The notes under the pieces are model-generated. The model saw nothing but the letters and a program-made list of their open reading frames with translations. It searched no databases and was not told the origin of the DNA. The translations under genes and the position numbers were made by a program. Shown here piece after piece: positions 1-6,141 of a DNA stretch of 13,388 nucleotides. Within the stretch, counting starts at the first letter, position 1. Every line of letters starts with the position of its first letter. The stretch is from NCBI GenBank assembly GCA_910579225.1, contig CAJTTI010000046.1, positions 1 to 13,388 of the forward strand, in the 5' to 3' direction. Source of the stretch: an uncultured Lachnospiraceae bacterium. GTDB taxonomy: Bacteria > Bacillota > Clostridia > Lachnospirales > Lachnospiraceae.

Positions 1-53
1 CACTATTTAATTATCAAGGTTCAGCTTCTTCTCGCCGCCGCTCTTGCAGCGAC
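1..53 (-). promoter_or_regulatory. rRNA operon leader (boxA-like antitermination motif and hairpin)
   Basis: Read on the minus strand, the transcript expected from the promoter at 60-88 starts near 53. It opens with a stem (GUCGCUGC, bases 53-46, pairing with GCGGCGGC, bases 41-34, two G-U pairs, AAGA loop). At 23-9 follows TGAACCTTGATAATT, which matches the Bacillus-type boxA TGTTCTTTGAAAACT at 10 of 15 positions. BoxA recruits Nus factors that let polymerase read through the long untranslated rRNA genes. A leader of this shape, AT-rich after the boxA and ending in TTAAATAGTG at the window edge, is typical just before a 16S gene in Firmicutes. The 16S gene itself is not in the window, so the identification is an inference from promoter and leader. 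Confidence 0.7.
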
Positions 54-59
54 TTAAAT

Positions 60-88
60 ATCTTACCAGATTATCTCTTTCTTGTCAA
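60..88 (-). promoter_or_regulatory. rRNA-type promoter P2
   Basis: A perfect -35 TTGACA (minus strand, bases 88-83) is followed by a 17-base spacer (82-66) and a -10 TAAGAT (65-60). The 50 bases upstream are almost entirely A and T with A- and T-tracts, as expected of an UP element. It is the downstream member of a tandem pair, and such pairs are a hallmark of rRNA operons. Transcription runs left, out of the window. Confidence 0.85.
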
Positions 89-137
89 CCACTTTTTCAA
101 ATTTTCTTTTCAAAAAATGTTTCATAAATTATTCTGG

Positions 138-173
138 TAATCAAGCTCACCATTTTCGCGGTCAGCTTGATTA
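138..173. repeat. 10-bp inverted repeat between the two rRNA promoters
   Basis: TAATCAAGCT (138-147) is exactly complementary to AGCTTGATTA (164-173). Inside, ACC (149-151) can pair with GGT (160-162) after one mismatch, leaving an 8-base loop. The right arm overlaps the -10 of P1 and the repeat covers the expected P1 start site. It could be an operator, or a hairpin at the 5' end of the P1 transcript. It lacks a T-run on either side, so it is not an intrinsic terminator. Confidence 0.7.
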
Positions 174-201
174 TAATAGCACCACTCTCCTGTATTGTCA
201 A
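170..201 (-). promoter_or_regulatory. rRNA-type promoter P1 with upstream AT-rich element
   Basis: A perfect -35 TTGACA (201-196) lies 17 bases from TATTAT (178-173), which overlaps an alternative TATAAT (175-170). The region 202-245 just upstream is very AT-rich with A-tracts (UP-element-like). P1 sits about 113 bases upstream of P2 and points the same way. The -10 overlaps one arm of the inverted repeat at 138-173. The stretch 202-285, between P1 and the CvpA gene, has no gene and no convincing terminator hairpin, so CvpA operon transcripts may run into the rRNA promoter region. Confidence 0.85.
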
Positions 202-285
202 TACCTTTTTTTATATTTTTTATCAAATTTAACAATTTATTCCTTTGTACCTTTCTGCGGCGTCAACCTTTGCTCTTTTCTCTTA

Positions 286-876
286 TCATACCCCAAGTAT
301 CAAAAGTATCCCCAGTAATAAAAGCAAATTGTTTTCATACAGATATCCCATGCACACGCTGCTTTGTATAACCCGGCACAAGTCCTCTCCCCAGCCAGTA
401 TGACTGAAAATTGCAATCACCAAAAAAATTATCCATAAAGTCAGAAGCTGCTGTAAAAACCCAAATACAAGTCCCAGAAGCCTGTTTATAAGACTTAAGC
501 CAGGAACTTTAGCCATGAGCTCCAATGACATGAGAAGAGTTCTGAGCAAAATCCGTACAACTACATAAGTTACAAGCCACGCCAGAATTCTTGAAGCGAA
601 CCCATATACATATTCTTCTGCCGCTTCTCCGAATCCGCTCAGAAAAAGCATCCTGTATATCTCATTGTCTGTACTTGCAAACATCTCCAAAGACATGGCC
701 TCCGGCAAAAGTTCCTGGATAAACTGGGCCACATACGGCGATATCAGGTAGACTGCAGCCAGTGTCGCAAACGACACCGCCAGCGAAATTCCTTTTTTTA
801 CCAATCCCTTCCGATAGCCGTCCAGAATCCCGTACCCTAAAAATAATAATCCCAATAAATCTGCCAGATTCCACAT
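286..876 (-). CDS. CvpA family membrane protein
   Basis: This 196-residue, highly hydrophobic protein has the CvpA layout: an N-terminal segment (LADLLGLLFLGYGILDGYRKG, about residues 4-24), then hydrophobic stretches near 28-50, 94-115 and 125-155, and a hydrophobic tail. The motif NRLLGLVFGFLQQLL matches the family's Asn-Arg-x-x-Gly...Phe-Gly core. E. coli CvpA was named for colicin V production; the family's biochemical role is poorly defined and it sits in the inner membrane. The start at 876 is chosen because AGGAGG lies 8 bases upstream; the frame stays open to 939 but without a binding site there. It is the last gene of a three-gene operon, 134 bases after the DUF5711 gene. It ends with TGA just upstream of the rRNA promoter region. 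Confidence 0.85.
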   Translation of the reverse strand: MWNLADLLGLLFLGYGILDGYRKGLVKKGISLAVSFATLAAVYLISPYVAQFIQELLPEAMSLEMFASTDNEIYRMLFLSGFGEAAEEYVYGFASRILAWLVTYVVVRILLRTLLMSLELMAKVPGLSLINRLLGLVFGFLQQLLTLWIIFLVIAIFSHTGWGEDLCRVIQSSVCMGYLYENNLLLLLGILLILGV

Positions 877-1010
877 TTTTGTATCCTCCTGATCCAAGCT
901 CCGCTCTACTCTTGTATGTTCCCTGGATGGCAGAGGCATTCCCTGTTGCTTTCACACCTTGAAATTTACCTGAATGCCAATCCGGGCTTTCACTGTCACT
1001 TAAAGGAACC

Positions 1011-2198
1011 CTATCTAAGCCTGATCTGGTCTGTTCTGGAACCATGCATAACAATGTAACGATTGTTCCCTGACTGCGTATATAAATTTGATATGGACTC
1101 TTCAAACGTTCCACTAAAAAATATCTTACCTTTGCTGTTCAGCATAATGCATTCAAATTCATTATATATAAGAATATTTTTACCGGAAAACTTCAATACC
1201 CGATAATCCAGATCAAAAACGGATTCAAACTGCAGGTTGCCCTGCACATCATATACCTGTAATGCATAACCTTCTTCTTCGCTTTCCAGCACAAGCCCTA
1301 TATATGTTTCAGAATGAAATACACTTAAGACTTTTTTCTCAAGATTAATCTCTTTTGTCAGTTCAGGTATCTGCGTTCCTTCATATATTAGGAGCTGGTT
1401 AGTTCCAAGAGCAAAGCAATGAGTCGTATCCATATATTCTACTACAGACATCACTTCACTCTTCAAGATTCTCGAAGCCACAAGCCGATCCTCCTGGTTT
1501 TCCCCAACAGAAGAGAAATTATAAAATCCCAGGCAGGTCCCTATCCCCCCATCCTGAACCTGCAGAAACGACACCGCCAGCTTCGTTGCATCTGAGCTTA
1601 AAGTCATACGAAGCGGATATCCCACATCCTGCAGCTCAAATTTGGCAGTTACCAATTCCTCTCCTGTCTTACTGTAAAGTTTCAGCCGCATTACATCTCC
1701 ATCTTCCAGAAGCGCTGCAAGCACTCCCTGAGAGGATACGCAAATCTGCCGAATAGGGAGCCTCGTCTGAACAGTTCCCTGCATACCAGTTTCGTCAAAG
1801 ATCATGGCTTCTGTTCCATTCTCTTCTGCCACTGCTGCACTGTTTCTGCACACATGAATCATCGGATTCTGCATGTTATAGGTCTGGCTCCAGACTGGAT
1901 TGTTATTGGAATCCACACAAGAAATCCCGTCATTGCTGTATTTCAGAACATAATTTTGGAATTCTGCATACTGTGTAGTCAATGTGTCTGTGCGATCATA
2001 ACTTTTTACTACCTCATATGTCTCAAATGTCCGGTTCTGAACACTTGTCCACAACAGCACAAAACACAGAATCACCGCGCCAAAAAGCCCGGCGCCAATA
2101 GCCAGGTTCCTGAGGCGATGCCGAAAGAGATTTTTCTCATACGCAGCCATATCAGCATCTGTACTTTCATTGCTTTTAAAAAGCTGTATATTACTCAT
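1011..2198 (-). CDS. DUF5711 family single-pass membrane protein
   Basis: A 395-residue protein with a short charged N-terminus, one membrane segment (about residues 32-52, NLAIGAGLFGAVILCFVLLW) and a long extracellular part of repeating beta-strand-like blocks. Patterns such as YSNDGISCVDSNNNPVWSQ, LSSDATKLAVSFLQVQDG and YDVQGNLQFESVFDLDYRVL look like blades of a beta-propeller, as in DUF5711 proteins. The natural-looking C-terminus TDQIRLR argues that it is complete. No catalytic motif is visible and the function is unknown. I place the start at 2198; the frame is open to an ATG at 2255 that overlaps the previous gene's stop as ATGA, so translational coupling from the upstream ATG is the alternative. 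The ribosome binding site of either start is weak. It is the second gene of the LysM-DUF5711-CvpA operon. Confidence 0.8.
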   Translation of the reverse strand: MSNIQLFKSNESTDADMAAYEKNLFRHRLRNLAIGAGLFGAVILCFVLLWTSVQNRTFETYEVVKSYDRTDTLTTQYAEFQNYVLKYSNDGISCVDSNNNPVWSQTYNMQNPMIHVCRNSAAVAEENGTEAMIFDETGMQGTVQTRLPIRQICVSSQGVLAALLEDGDVMRLKLYSKTGEELVTAKFELQDVGYPLRMTLSSDATKLAVSFLQVQDGGIGTCLGFYNFSSVGENQEDRLVASRILKSEVMSVVEYMDTTHCFALGTNQLLIYEGTQIPELTKEINLEKKVLSVFHSETYIGLVLESEEEGYALQVYDVQGNLQFESVFDLDYRVLKFSGKNILIYNEFECIMLNSKGKIFFSGTFEESISNLYTQSGNNRYIVMHGSRTDQIRLR

Positions 2199-2251
2199 GA
2201 TTTTTATCCATTTCCAAGTATATTTAATCTTATGTAGTATAGCATTTTCCA

Positions 2252-3427
2252 TCATGGAAGTAAAATGATTTCTCCTACATATATTTTATCACCATCCTCA
2301 AGTCCATTGATCTCGCAGATTTTCTTTACCATTTCATCTGTCCCATATCTTAAACGACTGATTTCTAGAAGAGTATCTCCTTTTTGTATCTGATAACGCT
2401 CTGGTTCCCGTACTGCCTGGGATATTACTTCCTGTGTCTCCTCTTCCTGTTCCTGAGTTTCCTCTGGGACCTGCACAGGCTCAGGTGCCGTTTCCTCTTG
2501 ATTTTCCACAGCCACTGGTTCCGTCGACTCCGCCGGCTGAGTCTCCGGCGTTTCTATTTGCTGAGGAATCTGTTCTTCTGCTGTTGCTGCTGCCAGCTGA
2601 TTCTCCTCTTCCATGGCTGATTCGATCAATTCCTGCTCATTGCCAAGACTCTCTGAGATCTGATGAAGCGCATCTTCCATATTGGCCATACGGTCATAAT
2701 TATTCACCATCGTCACACCAATCACAAGGATCACAAGTACCAGAAACATACAAGAAGTATATAACAAAGCAAAAACTCTCTTCTGAGAGCTCTGCTCCTT
2801 CTTTTCCTGCATGACATTCCGGAACCGGACAGCCGCGCGGTCTTTCAGCATCCCTTCTGGTTCGATACCTGCTCCTCCCCTTTTGCAGCTCATATACTCC
2901 TGCATTCGATCATTTTTTTCATAATAAATATAATAACCACAAGCCGGAGCCGGTCCACTCTCCTGATTCCTGTAAAATACTTCCTCCTTATCCAGCACAT
3001 CGGTCTGGAAAAACACCTGCGTTCCCACAGAAAAATTTCCCATATGAAGGCTTTTCAGATCTTCTGTCAATATCGGCGGAAAACCCGGATTCGCCATATA
3101 CCATCCAACTACCTCCTGTCCTTCGAACCAGGTCTGTATCTCGCGGTAAATCTCGCTCCAGTGTTCATGGGAAAACCATTTCTTCATTTCCTGACCCATA
3201 TCCGCTTCCACCGCCCCCTGTATATAAACGGCAGCATCTCTCTCTGTTCTTCCGACCAGGACCGCCGTTTTCATGCAGGTCAGGTTCTCCTCCGCCATCT
3301 GATGCAGATATGTATATACATAGTCCTCAATCAGGATCTTAATACCTTCTCCCGGTTCCCCGATCTGACGTATATTCTTCGGAAGTTTCCACTCATCTTT
3401 GGTATCCCTTTTTTCACTCCGTTCCAT
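2252..3427 (-). CDS. LysM membrane protein with degenerate MPN/JAMM-like cytoplasmic domain
   Basis: A 391-residue protein in four parts. Residues about 28-170 resemble an MPN (JAB1/Mov34) domain: the core VVGWYMANPGFPP (106-118) lines up with the family's VGWYHSHPGFG, but both zinc-binding His are replaced (Met111, Asn113). Residues 218-241 form a membrane segment preceded by basic residues, which puts the N-terminus inside. Residues 245-285 are helical and Glu-rich, and 286-340 a Pro/Glu/Gln linker. Residues 344-391 are a LysM (YQIQKGDTLLEISRLRYGT... ending VGEIILLP), which binds peptidoglycan outside. The start at 3427 is preferred because GAAGG and AAGG lie just upstream and the likely -10 at 3455-3460 would leave an upstream ATG at 3445 almost leaderless. 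First gene of an operon with DUF5711 and CvpA. The LysM call is firm; the MPN call is inferred from pattern. Confidence 0.85.
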   Translation of the reverse strand: MERSEKRDTKDEWKLPKNIRQIGEPGEGIKILIEDYVYTYLHQMAEENLTCMKTAVLVGRTERDAAVYIQGAVEADMGQEMKKWFSHEHWSEIYREIQTWFEGQEVVGWYMANPGFPPILTEDLKSLHMGNFSVGTQVFFQTDVLDKEEVFYRNQESGPAPACGYYIYYEKNDRMQEYMSCKRGGAGIEPEGMLKDRAAVRFRNVMQEKKEQSSQKRVFALLYTSCMFLVLVILVIGVTMVNNYDRMANMEDALHQISESLGNEQELIESAMEEENQLAAATAEEQIPQQIETPETQPAESTEPVAVENQEETAPEPVQVPEETQEQEEETQEVISQAVREPERYQIQKGDTLLEISRLRYGTDEMVKKICEINGLEDGDKIYVGEIILLP

Positions 3428-3454
3428 CCTTTCACCAACCTTCATTTTTGCTAA

Positions 3455-3465
3455 ATAGTAGCATA
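3455..3465 (-). promoter_or_regulatory. probable promoter of the LysM-DUF5711-CvpA operon (extended -10)
   Basis: Minus-strand TGCTACTAT (3463-3455) is an extended -10 (TGn plus TACTAT). A shifted reading, TATGCT (3465-3460), lies 16 bases from TCGTCA, a fair -35 (3487-3482). The site lies between the terminator of the sugar-binding protein gene and the LysM gene, where a promoter is needed. No close match to TTGACA is present at the right distance. Confidence 0.45.
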
Positions 3466-3519
3466 GAAGTTGTCCCGTTTTTGACGAAACCGGTAAGAAA
3501 GCCTGCTCTTTTTATCGAC

Positions 3520-3568
3520 AAAAAAGGCTGTACCGCCGCAGGTTCCGACCCCTGATAACGGTACAGCC
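3520..3568 (-). terminator. intrinsic terminator after the sugar-binding protein gene
   Basis: Read on the minus strand, GGCTGTACCG (3568-3559) pairs perfectly with CGGTACAGCC (3535-3526) and is followed at once by TTTTTT (3525-3520). The loop is 23 bases and can form a small inner stem (CAGG/CCTG). It starts 4 bases after the TGA of the sugar-binding protein gene and separates that unit from the LysM operon. Confidence 0.9.
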
Positions 3569-3572
3569 CTTC

Positions 3573-4595
3573 TCAATATGTCCTGGTCTTAATGATCTTC
3601 TCCAGATCCATGGACGTGTCAAAATACTGCTCCTCTGCGTATTGAACCTTTTCCACTGTCTCATTGTTCTCTAATTTCTGTATAATCTCTTCGATTTTTG
3701 GCGCCAGAATTGGATTACATTCAAAATCCACATTGATTTCCCCTCTGAGCATGGCGCGCAGAGCCGCCCTGGAGGCATCAAAGGACAGGATGATGATCTC
3801 TCCTTCTGGCCCGCAGGTCTTACCCGCCTCCCGAATGGCATCTACGGCTCCAAATGTCATATTATCGTTCTCACTCACCACCACATCAATCTCTTCATAA
3901 GTATCCAGGAAATATTCCATCACTTCCTGCCCTTTAGCCTGGGTAAAATCTCCGGACATATATTCCAGCATCTCCCAGTTTTCCTGTTCCTCCAGCACGG
4001 CCGCAAATCCTGCAGTTCGTCCGATCTGGGCCGTAGAACCAAGAGTCCCCTGTAAAGTTACAATGCGAATCTCTTCATCCGAACGCCCCTGCTTTTGCAG
4101 ATAATCCACCAGCCATTCTCCTGCCCTCTGACCTTCTTTCTCAAAATCACTCCCTACCCAGCATGTATAAAGTTCCTTATCCTCCACATCAATGGAACGA
4201 TCCGCCAGGATCACAGGGATCCCTGCATCCCTGGCCTCTGTAAGCACCGCATCCCACCCGGTCTCCACAATGGGATCCAGTATAATATAATCCACTTCCT
4301 GGAGAATAAAGTTCCGAATAGATTTTAACTGATTCTCCTGCTTCTGCTGGGCATCTTCGAATAACAGATAATAGCCGTTCTCCTCTGTAAATGTATTTTT
4401 AAATGAATTGGTACTGCCCATTCTCCAGTCAGATTCCGAGCCTACCTGTAAAAAACCTACTACAATATATTCACTGGCATCTTCCACTTCTTCATACAAA
4501 GGCGCATGTTCTGTTCCGGATGACACTTTTCCGCATCCGTCGAAAGCAGCAAACATCAATAAAAAGTACAGAAACCATATACATTTCTTACTCAT
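3573..4595 (-). CDS. YtfQ-like sugar (furanose-type) ABC substrate-binding lipoprotein
   Basis: A 340-residue type-I periplasmic binding protein. From memory it tracks E. coli YtfQ, the galactofuranose-binding protein, along most of its length: VGFLQVGSESDWR (46-58), then QQKQENQLKSIRNF, GIPVILADRSID, LQGTLGS, GDFTQAKGQEVMEYF and NDNMTFGAVDAIREAG. The N-terminus MSKKCIWFLYFLLMFAAFDGC is a signal with a candidate lipid-attachment Cys21; Asp at -2 is unusual for a lipobox. The start at 4595 is set by AGGAGG 5 bases upstream; an in-frame ATG at 4706 has no binding site. No ATPase or permease gene is nearby, so it either serves a transporter encoded elsewhere or acts as a sensor subunit. Position just after arabinofuranosidase-type enzymes supports a furanose ligand such as arabinofuranose or galactofuranose. 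A strong terminator follows. Confidence 0.85.
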   Translation of the reverse strand: MSKKCIWFLYFLLMFAAFDGCGKVSSGTEHAPLYEEVEDASEYIVVGFLQVGSESDWRMGSTNSFKNTFTEENGYYLLFEDAQQKQENQLKSIRNFILQEVDYIILDPIVETGWDAVLTEARDAGIPVILADRSIDVEDKELYTCWVGSDFEKEGQRAGEWLVDYLQKQGRSDEEIRIVTLQGTLGSTAQIGRTAGFAAVLEEQENWEMLEYMSGDFTQAKGQEVMEYFLDTYEEIDVVVSENDNMTFGAVDAIREAGKTCGPEGEIIILSFDASRAALRAMLRGEINVDFECNPILAPKIEEIIQKLENNETVEKVQYAEEQYFDTSMDLEKIIKTRTY

Positions 4596-4616
4596 GACAA
4601 CCTCCTGCGAGCGAGA

Positions 4617-4639
4617 ACTGCCAGTTGAATCCAGGCAGT
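4617..4639 (-). promoter_or_regulatory. small hairpin in the leader of the sugar-binding protein gene
   Basis: ACTGCC and GGCAGT (6 bp, 11-base loop) form an inverted repeat about 22 bases upstream of the start codon. Around it, the SD-like block GCAGGAGG occurs twice, at about 4604-4611 (the used site) and 4661-4668, in similar surroundings 57 bases apart. The upstream copy has no ATG behind it. This may be an old tandem duplication or a structured control element; no known riboswitch is recognised. Confidence 0.45.
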
Positions 4640-4671
4640 CGAATATATTATTCAGAACCCTCCTGCAAGCA

Positions 4672-4703
4672 GAAAGCTTCGTCCTATGGAGAACGAAGCT
4701 TTC
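4672..4703 (-). repeat. 11-bp perfect inverted repeat in the leader
   Basis: GAAAGCTTCGT (4672-4682) and ACGAAGCTTTC (4693-4703) are exact complements around a 10-base loop. The hairpin lies 40 bases after the stop of the LamG protein gene and about 80 bases before the sugar-binding protein start. No T-run follows on the minus strand, so it is not a standard terminator. It could be a 5'-end stabilising hairpin, a processing site between operon segments, or an operator. A possible -10 (TATAGT, 4719-4714, -35 poor) lies just upstream, which would place the hairpin at the very start of a transcript. Confidence 0.6.
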
Positions 4704-4743
4704 CATCTGTTAAACTATATCACAAAATAAAGAAAAAGGAAAA

Positions 4744-6141
4744 CTAAATTTCTTCTGGTTCATCCGGTTCAGAGGGTGCTTCGTTTTTCTCAATTCCTGC
4801 ATCTGATGTTACAGCGGGCATCTGTGCTGCCTCTTCCTCCTGAATCTGTGCCGCTGCGTCTACAGAGCCTCTTCCATAGACCGGCGCTCCTGGCACCATT
4901 ACTGGCTGCACTCCTGCATCCGGAATTACTGCTTCTGCTGCAGGCCGGTCGGACTTATGCTTCCTGGAACCGCCGCCATTGCTGCCGCTTCCATCCGGTG
5001 TTTCAGACGGATTCTGACTGTCTCCATCTGGCGTCTCAGATGGTTCCTGATTGTCGCCACCCGGTATCTCAGACGGTTCCTGATTGTCATCATCTGGTGT
5101 TTCAGATGGCTCCTGATTGTCGCCACCCGGTGTCCCAGGCTGTTCCTCCGTCTCATCCTGCTCCACAGTCACCGCGGTAGAATATCTCATCTCCCACTGG
5201 TCGTATCTGGATGTTACAACCGCAGTGACAACAGTCTTCCCGGAAGCCAGGCCGGTCACTGTACCCTCCTCATAGGAGGCCACATCCGGCTTCTCAGAGA
5301 GATACTCTACATCCACTGCGTCCCGGATATTTTCCGCCAGCACGAACAGCTCCTCCCCTGTACCAACTTTCACGGAAGCACGGACTGCAGGAGACACTAT
5401 AGAACCAAATGGTGCCTCATAGTCCTCCTGATAGCAGAGTCTCCCAAGGGCCTGGCTCAGCAAATCTGCCGCATGATCTATAGCTGCAAAACTGTCTGCC
5501 TTCTCTGCCTCTGCAACAGCCGCATCCAGACGACTGAGCGATGCATCTACCAGATTCGCCCGATCCACGGATGCTGCCTTCTCAAGCAGGCGCTCCAAAG
5601 CACTTCTGTCCAGTGCCAGCACTGTAAGATCATACTCTCTGGAGGCGCTGACCAGTCCACTGGTAATCGTTGCAGTCAGCGTAACCTCCGTATTCTCTGC
5701 CGGTGTGACAACCGTTCCATCAGCTTTTAAAACGGATTCGTTGCTGCTGGTCCACACGATTGGCAATCCAGCCATCTCTGCCGGAAGCACCAGATTATAT
5801 TTCACTTCCTGTGCATTGCGGTTCTCTGCAAGGATCTTCCCAGGACGCAGGGTAACCTCTTTGTTCATCCGATTTTCCAGTGTCCTGTTAAATTCCTCTT
5901 TTGCCTGGTTCTGAACTTCTTCCTCATCCAGGGCAATATTATACACCTTCACCTCATCCATCAGGCCAACAAACTCATCGTCCCACCGGTTCACTCCAAG
6001 ATAAATATCACCATCTGCAGCATTTAAAGGATCATTGCTTTTGGCAGTACCCAGACGAATACCATCCAGATAAACGGTCACTTCTCCCTTTGTCCCACTG
6101 AATGTGAGCTGATACCACTGCCCCTTCTTAATTTCGGGGGG
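4744..6141 (-). CDS. secreted LamG/Ig-domain protein, C-terminal part (out of frame with its N-terminus)
   Basis: This frame carries on the protein begun at 7552, after a one-base shift in the C6 run at 6136-6141. It opens with the second half of LamG domain 2 (KKGQWYQLTFSGTKGEV, VTVYLDGIRLG, GLMDEVKVYNIALDEEE). Next is an atypical Ig-like domain (VTLRPGKILAE to YDLTVLA), then a helical FIVAR-like linker (LERLLEKAASVDRANL...), then a Big_2-like Ig domain (SVKVGTGEELFVLAENIRD to TAVTVEQ). Five 11-residue Pro/Glu/Asp-rich repeats and an acidic tail ending PDEPEEI complete it. No LPXTG and no C-terminal membrane segment are visible, though repeats of this kind often lead into a wall or membrane anchor in Lachnospiraceae. 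No catalytic domain is seen; a carbohydrate-binding or scaffold role is inferred. The frame is open up to 6222, but without a plausible start. Confidence 0.75.
   Translation of the reverse strand, partial: PPEIKKGQWYQLTFSGTKGEVTVYLDGIRLGTAKSNDPLNAADGDIYLGVNRWDDEFVGLMDEVKVYNIALDEEEVQNQAKEEFNRTLENRMNKEVTLRPGKILAENRNAQEVKYNLVLPAEMAGLPIVWTSSNESVLKADGTVVTPAENTEVTLTATITSGLVSASREYDLTVLALDRSALERLLEKAASVDRANLVDASLSRLDAAVAEAEKADSFAAIDHAADLLSQALGRLCYQEDYEAPFGSIVSPAVRASVKVGTGEELFVLAENIRDAVDVEYLSEKPDVASYEEGTVTGLASGKTVVTAVVTSRYDQWEMRYSTAVTVEQDETEEQPGTPGGDNQEPSETPDDDNQEPSEIPGGDNQEPSETPDGDSQNPSETPDGSGSNGGGSRKHKSDRPAAEAVIPDAGVQPVMVPGAPVYGRGSVDAAAQIQEEEAAQMPAVTSDAGIEKNEAPSEPDEPEEI
4990..5154. repeat. five tandem 33-bp repeats encoding 11-residue Pro/Glu/Asp units
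   Basis: Five adjoining 33-base units begin at 4990, 5023, 5056, 5089 and 5122. The encoded units (order on the minus strand) are of the type PGGDNQEPSET, PDDDNQEPSEI and PDGDSQNPSET. Units 2-4 are most alike; the two outer units have diverged. Such acidic, Pro-rich repeats usually form an extended spacer near the cell surface, and the copy number of tandem repeats like this often differs between strains. Confidence 0.85.

Noticed and set aside
222..266. A third rRNA promoter starting at TTGACG (266-261).
   Set aside because: No -10-like hexamer lies 16-18 bases downstream; the nearest AT-rich hexamers are 20 or more bases away.
82..318. A 78-codon plus-strand open frame in the rRNA promoter region.
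   Set aside because: It runs antisense through both promoters and the inverted repeat and has an AT-driven composition (Phe, Tyr, Leu) without a binding site.
662..1114. A 150-codon open frame on the minus strand overlapping CvpA and DUF5711.
   Set aside because: It overlaps two well-supported genes in another frame and its sequence has no recognisable domain.
4672..4703. The 11-bp hairpin as the terminator of the LamG gene.
   Set aside because: No run of T follows it in the direction of transcription; the next bases are TGCTTGCAGG.
4596..4706. A longer start for the sugar-binding protein at the ATG at 4706.
   Set aside because: That ATG has no ribosome binding site, the extension covers the two hairpins, and the signal peptide with its excellent AGGAGG begins at 4595.
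4990..5154. A CRISPR array.
   Set aside because: The 33-base units are directly adjacent without unique spacers, diverge between copies, and are in frame within a coding region.
6136..6141. Transcriptional slippage as the way to make the full LamG protein.
   Set aside because: Slippage usually needs longer A or T runs; a C6 run is a weak candidate. Indel or assembly error is simpler, though not excluded.
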